Positions 61,448 through 64,000 of a DNA stretch of 64,000 nucleotides are shown one piece after another; positions within the stretch are counted from its first letter, which is position 1, and the number at the start of each line of letters is the position of its first letter. This DNA is from Tessaracoccus coleopterorum. GTDB taxonomy: Bacteria > Actinomycetota > Actinomycetes > Propionibacteriales > Propionibacteriaceae. Made by a program: the position numbers and the translations under genes. The DNA lies in NCBI RefSeq assembly GCF_011174705.1, contig NZ_JAANIJ010000001.1, forward strand, positions 2,418,001 through 2,482,000, written 5' to 3'. The notes beneath the pieces were generated by a model that did not search any database, was not told where the DNA came from, and was given only the letters and a program-made list of their open reading frames with translations.

Positions 61448-62067
61448 TGCGGGGCCTGTTCGTGGTGTTCGAGGGCGGCGACTCCGTAGGCAAGTCGACC
61501 CAGGTCGCGCTGTTGGGCCGGTGGCTCGACGAGCGTGGGGTGCGGCACGTGACCACCAGGCAGCCCGGAGGCACCGAGGTCGGTGCCGAACTGCGCAGGC
61601 TCGTGCTCGACCCGGCCTACGGTGACGTGTCGCCCAGGGCTGAGGCCCTGATGTACGCGGCCGACAAGGCCCAGCACGTCCACGAGCTGATCCAACCCGC
61701 GCTCGCCCGTGGCGAGCTCGTCATCAGCGACCGTTACGTGCTGTCGATGATCGCGTATCAGGGCGCGGGCCGGGAGCTCGAGATGCGTGACATCGAGCAC
61801 ATCGGATGGTGGGCGGTAGGTGGGCTCCGCCCCGACCTGACGGTGCTGCTGGATGCCGACCCCGGCAGCGCGGTCGCCACCATCGAGGACAAGGACCGCC
61901 TCGAGCAGGCGGGCCTTGACCTGCACCATCGGGCGCGTGACTTCTTCCTCGTCCAGGCGGCGGCCGACCCCGGGCACTTCCTGGTGCTCGACGCCCGCGA
62001 CACCCGTGAGGCGATCGCCGGACGCATCCGGGAGCGACTCGAGCCGCTGCTGTCGGATCGCGACTGA
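61447..62067 (+). CDS. tmk: dTMP kinase
   Basis: Phosphorylates dTMP to dTDP. Intact 206 residues. Walker A FEGGDSVGKSTQ, DRY box ELVISDRYVLSM, lid region after RDFFLVQAAADPGHF. It starts MRGLFVVFEGGDSVGKS at 61447 overlapping the upstream stop (TGATG), and continues the topA-X-tmk-holB order of mycobacteria. Confidence 0.94.
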   Translation: MRGLFVVFEGGDSVGKSTQVALLGRWLDERGVRHVTTRQPGGTEVGAELRRLVLDPAYGDVSPRAEALMYAADKAQHVHELIQPALARGELVISDRYVLSMIAYQGAGRELEMRDIEHIGWWAVGGLRPDLTVLLDADPGSAVATIEDKDRLEQAGLDLHHRARDFFLVQAAADPGHFLVLDARDTREAIAGRIRERLEPLLSDRD

Positions 62068-62200
62068 GGGCATCGGCCCGCGCGACGCTTTTTATTTCGT
62101 TTTCTGCGGCTGGCGAACGCCGCGCTCCGTGGGCGCGTGAGTCGTTCCCAGACGGTGCCCCGGCGTGTTTGACTGGGCCCCTCAGCGAAGGGAGGCCAGC

Positions 62201-62269
62201 ATGATCCGCCTGACATCACGACGCAGCGTCGACTACATGAGGGTCTCCAGCGCCCTGTGTCGCGGTTGA
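62201..62269 (+). CDS. Cys-containing leader peptide upstream of the TauE/SafE gene
   Basis: A 22-codon ORF, MIRLTSRRSVDYMRVSSALC then RG, behind GGAGG six bases upstream (62191-62195). The SRR.VD..RVSSALCR pattern matches the actinobacterial 'putative leader peptide' placed upstream of sulfate-transport and cysteine genes, where ribosome stalling at the late Cys codon is thought to sense cysteine. It ends 73 bases before the TauE/SafE ATG. Too short for the usual ORF cut-off. Regulatory role inferred. Confidence 0.75.
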   Translation: MIRLTSRRSVDYMRVSSALCRG

Positions 62270-62342
62270 TGCCGTCGCCCGCACCGACACCCCGTGCAGC
62301 GGACGACCCGTCCAACCGTCCGCGTACACCCCAGGACCTCCC

Positions 62343-63265
62343 ATGATGAAATTCGTACTTCTGGCCCTCGTCGGGCTTGCGGCCCAACTCGTCGACGGCT
62401 CGCTCGGCATGGCCTACGGAGTCACCTCGACCACGTTGCTGCTGGCCGTCGGTGCCAACCCGGCGATGGCGTCGGCCACGGTGCATCTCGCCGAGATCGG
62501 CACGACGCTCGCCTCGGGCGTCTCGCACCACCGCTTCGGAAACGTCGACTGGCGGGTGGTGATGCGGATCGGCATTCCCGGCGCGATCGGTGCCTTCCTC
62601 GGGCGACGCTGTTGTCGAACCTCAGCACCGGGGTGGCCGCGCCCGTGATGGCGGTGATCCTCCTGCTCCTCGGTGCCTATGTGCTGGCCCGGTTCACGTT
62701 CTTCGGCGTCTCGACCCGCAATCTCGGCAGGCACCTGCCCACCCGCTTCCTCGCGCCGCTCGGCCTCTTCGCGGGCTTCGTCGACGCCACCGGTGGCGGT
62801 GGCTGGGGGCCGGTCGGCACCCCTGCGCTGCTGGCGAGTGGCCACATGGAGCCCCGCAAGGTGATCGGCACCATCGACGCGAGCGAGTTCCTGGTGGCGA
62901 TCGCGGCGAGCCTCGGGTTCCTCGTCGGTCTCGGCGGGCAGGGCATCGTGTGGTGGATGGCTATTGCCCTGCTCCTCGGCGGGCTGATCGCCGCGCCCAT
63001 TGCCGCGTGGCTGGTGCGCCACCTTCCCCCTCGGATTCTCGGGTCGGCCGCGGGCACCATGATCGTGCTCGTCAACATCCGTTCCCTGATCAGTGCGTTC
63101 GACGTGCCCGCGGCGGCTCACACGCCCATCTACCTCGGCGCGGGCCTCGTCGGTGCGGCCGCGATCTCCTGGGCGGGGCGCAGCCATCTGCGCGCAAAGT
63201 CGACCCAGGCGACGCCTCCTGCGGCCGCGGAGGTTCCCTCGGAAGATGGCACCGTCGCCCTGTGA
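62343..63265 (+). CDS. TauE/SafE family sulfite/sulfonate exporter-like protein (one frame slip)
   Basis: About 307 residues, seven or more membrane helices. Starts MMKFVLLALVGLAAQLVDGS; family motifs are GLFAGFVDATGGGGWGPVG and the repeat GMAYGVTSTTLLLAVGANP. Slip at about 62602 (GGGGC expected). Preceded by a Cys leader peptide, so probably part of sulfur metabolism. Ends 16 bases before the holB ATG at 63282. Confidence 0.9.
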
Positions 63266-63281
63266 TGGCAGGATGACCCGC

Positions 63282-64000
63282 ATGGGTGACGTCTTCTCCG
63301 AACTGATCGGCCAGGACCGTGCCGTCGAAATCCTCCGCCGCGCGGTGGAGGGTCGGCGACACGCCATGACGCACGCCTGGCTCTTCGTCGGGCCCCCGGG
63401 TCAGGCAGGTCGAACGCGGCGAAGGCCTTCGCCGCCGCGCTGCAGTGCGGCCGCGGCGGCTGTGGAAGCTGCGAGGCGTGCCGCACCACCCTGTCCGGGG
63501 CACATCCCGACGTCACGCTGCTGCGCACCGAGCAGCTCTCCATCGGTGTCGACGAGGTCCGCCAACTGGTGGGCAGGGCCAACGTGACCCCATGAAGGGC
63601 CGCTACCAGATCGTCGTGGTCGAGGACGCCGACCGGATCACCGAACGCGGCGCCGACGCGCTGCTCAAGGGTCTCGAGGAGCCGTCGCCTCGGACCGTGT
63701 GGCTGCTGTGCGCCCCGAGCCCGGACGACGTGATCATCACGGTGCGTTCCCGCAGCCGACTGCTGCGCCTCGTCACCCCGAGCGACGAGGCGGTCACCGA
63801 ACTGCTCGTGACGCGTGACGGCATCGCGCCCGCGCTCGCGGCCCACTCGGCGCGGGCTGCCCAGGGGCACGTCGGTCGGGCGAGGATGCTCGCCCGCAAC
63901 GAGGAGGCCCGGATCCGGCGCCGGGAGATCCTCGCCCTGCCCGGCCGCCTCACCTCGGTCACGGCGTGCCTGGACGCCGCCCAGAACCTCGTGGAGTCGT
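63282..64000 (+). CDS. holB: DNA polymerase III delta' subunit (5' part only, two frame slips)
   Basis: Clamp-loader subunit. Starts MGDVFSELIGQDRAVEILRR (or nine bases earlier at 63273); P-loop-like LFVGPPGSGRSNAAKAFAAA with a degenerate Walker A, four Cys CGSCEAC and CRTT forming the zinc module, then IVVVEDADRITERGADALL and the SRC-like block RSRSRLLRLV. Slips at about 63411 and 63590. The 3' part is outside the window, so about 240 residues are seen. Confidence 0.93.

Overview
The window is about 70% G+C with dense, mostly head-to-tail genes, one WhiB regulator and many leaderless promoters, so it comes from a high-GC actinobacterium. A CoA-transferase of the propionate/succinate type, GTP-type PEP carboxykinase and a CobU/CobS pair suggest a Propionibacteriaceae-like host; that placement is inference. 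Gene order from dnaX-ybaB-recR through ponA2/whiB, nth-tlpA-nudL, the Tad cluster, the MrfA-type helicase, topA and holB follows the Rv3721c-Rv3644c stretch of Mycobacterium tuberculosis as I remember it, so this is core chromosome. I see no transposase, integrase, prophage module or CRISPR array.

Most long genes are split between reading frames. At every junction I worked through, restoring one G or C to a short G/C run rejoins the protein, including essential genes (dnaX, recR, topA, holB). I read these as sequence errors, not pseudogenes. Coordinates below span the whole repaired gene and list where the frame slips.

Layout. 1-10.8 kb: CoA-transferase, histidine phosphatase, serB, HtrA-like protease, RsmC-like methyltransferase, cobU-cobS, a methyltransferase, a 2H phosphoesterase with an iron-regulated siderophore-interacting protein, AI-2E transporter. 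11-24.4 kb: tRNA-Ser(GGA), L,D-transpeptidase, asparaginase, SRP RNA, dnaX-ybaB-recR, an APH-family kinase, VOC protein, ABC exporter, P-type Ca2+ ATPase, small conserved protein. 24.4-39.3 kb: Gfo/Idh oxidoreductase; mycoredoxin-MFS-amidohydrolase operon; secreted LRR protein; pckG; two paralogous lipoproteins and a pyrimidine-dimer glycosylase-like gene; a giant secreted glycoside hydrolase. 39.5-47.4 kb: tRNA-Pro(CGG), ponA2-like PBP and metallophosphoesterase divergent from whiB, the DUF4177-ridA-nth-tlpA-nudL operon, holin-like membrane protein, methyltransferase. 47.5-64 kb: Tad pilus cluster around the MrfA-type helicase, aldo/keto reductase, methyltransferase, topA, unknown gene, tmk, a Cys leader peptide with a TauE/SafE transporter, and the start of holB.

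The most unusual features are a ~125-residue Trp/Cys-rich extracellular module shared by three otherwise unrelated secreted proteins (L,D-transpeptidase, LRR protein, glycoside hydrolase), each joined through a different Pro/Thr repeat linker; a 22-residue Cys-containing leader peptide in front of the TauE/SafE gene; and a DtxR/IdeR-like iron box sitting just upstream of the -10 of a leaderless siderophore-interacting gene.
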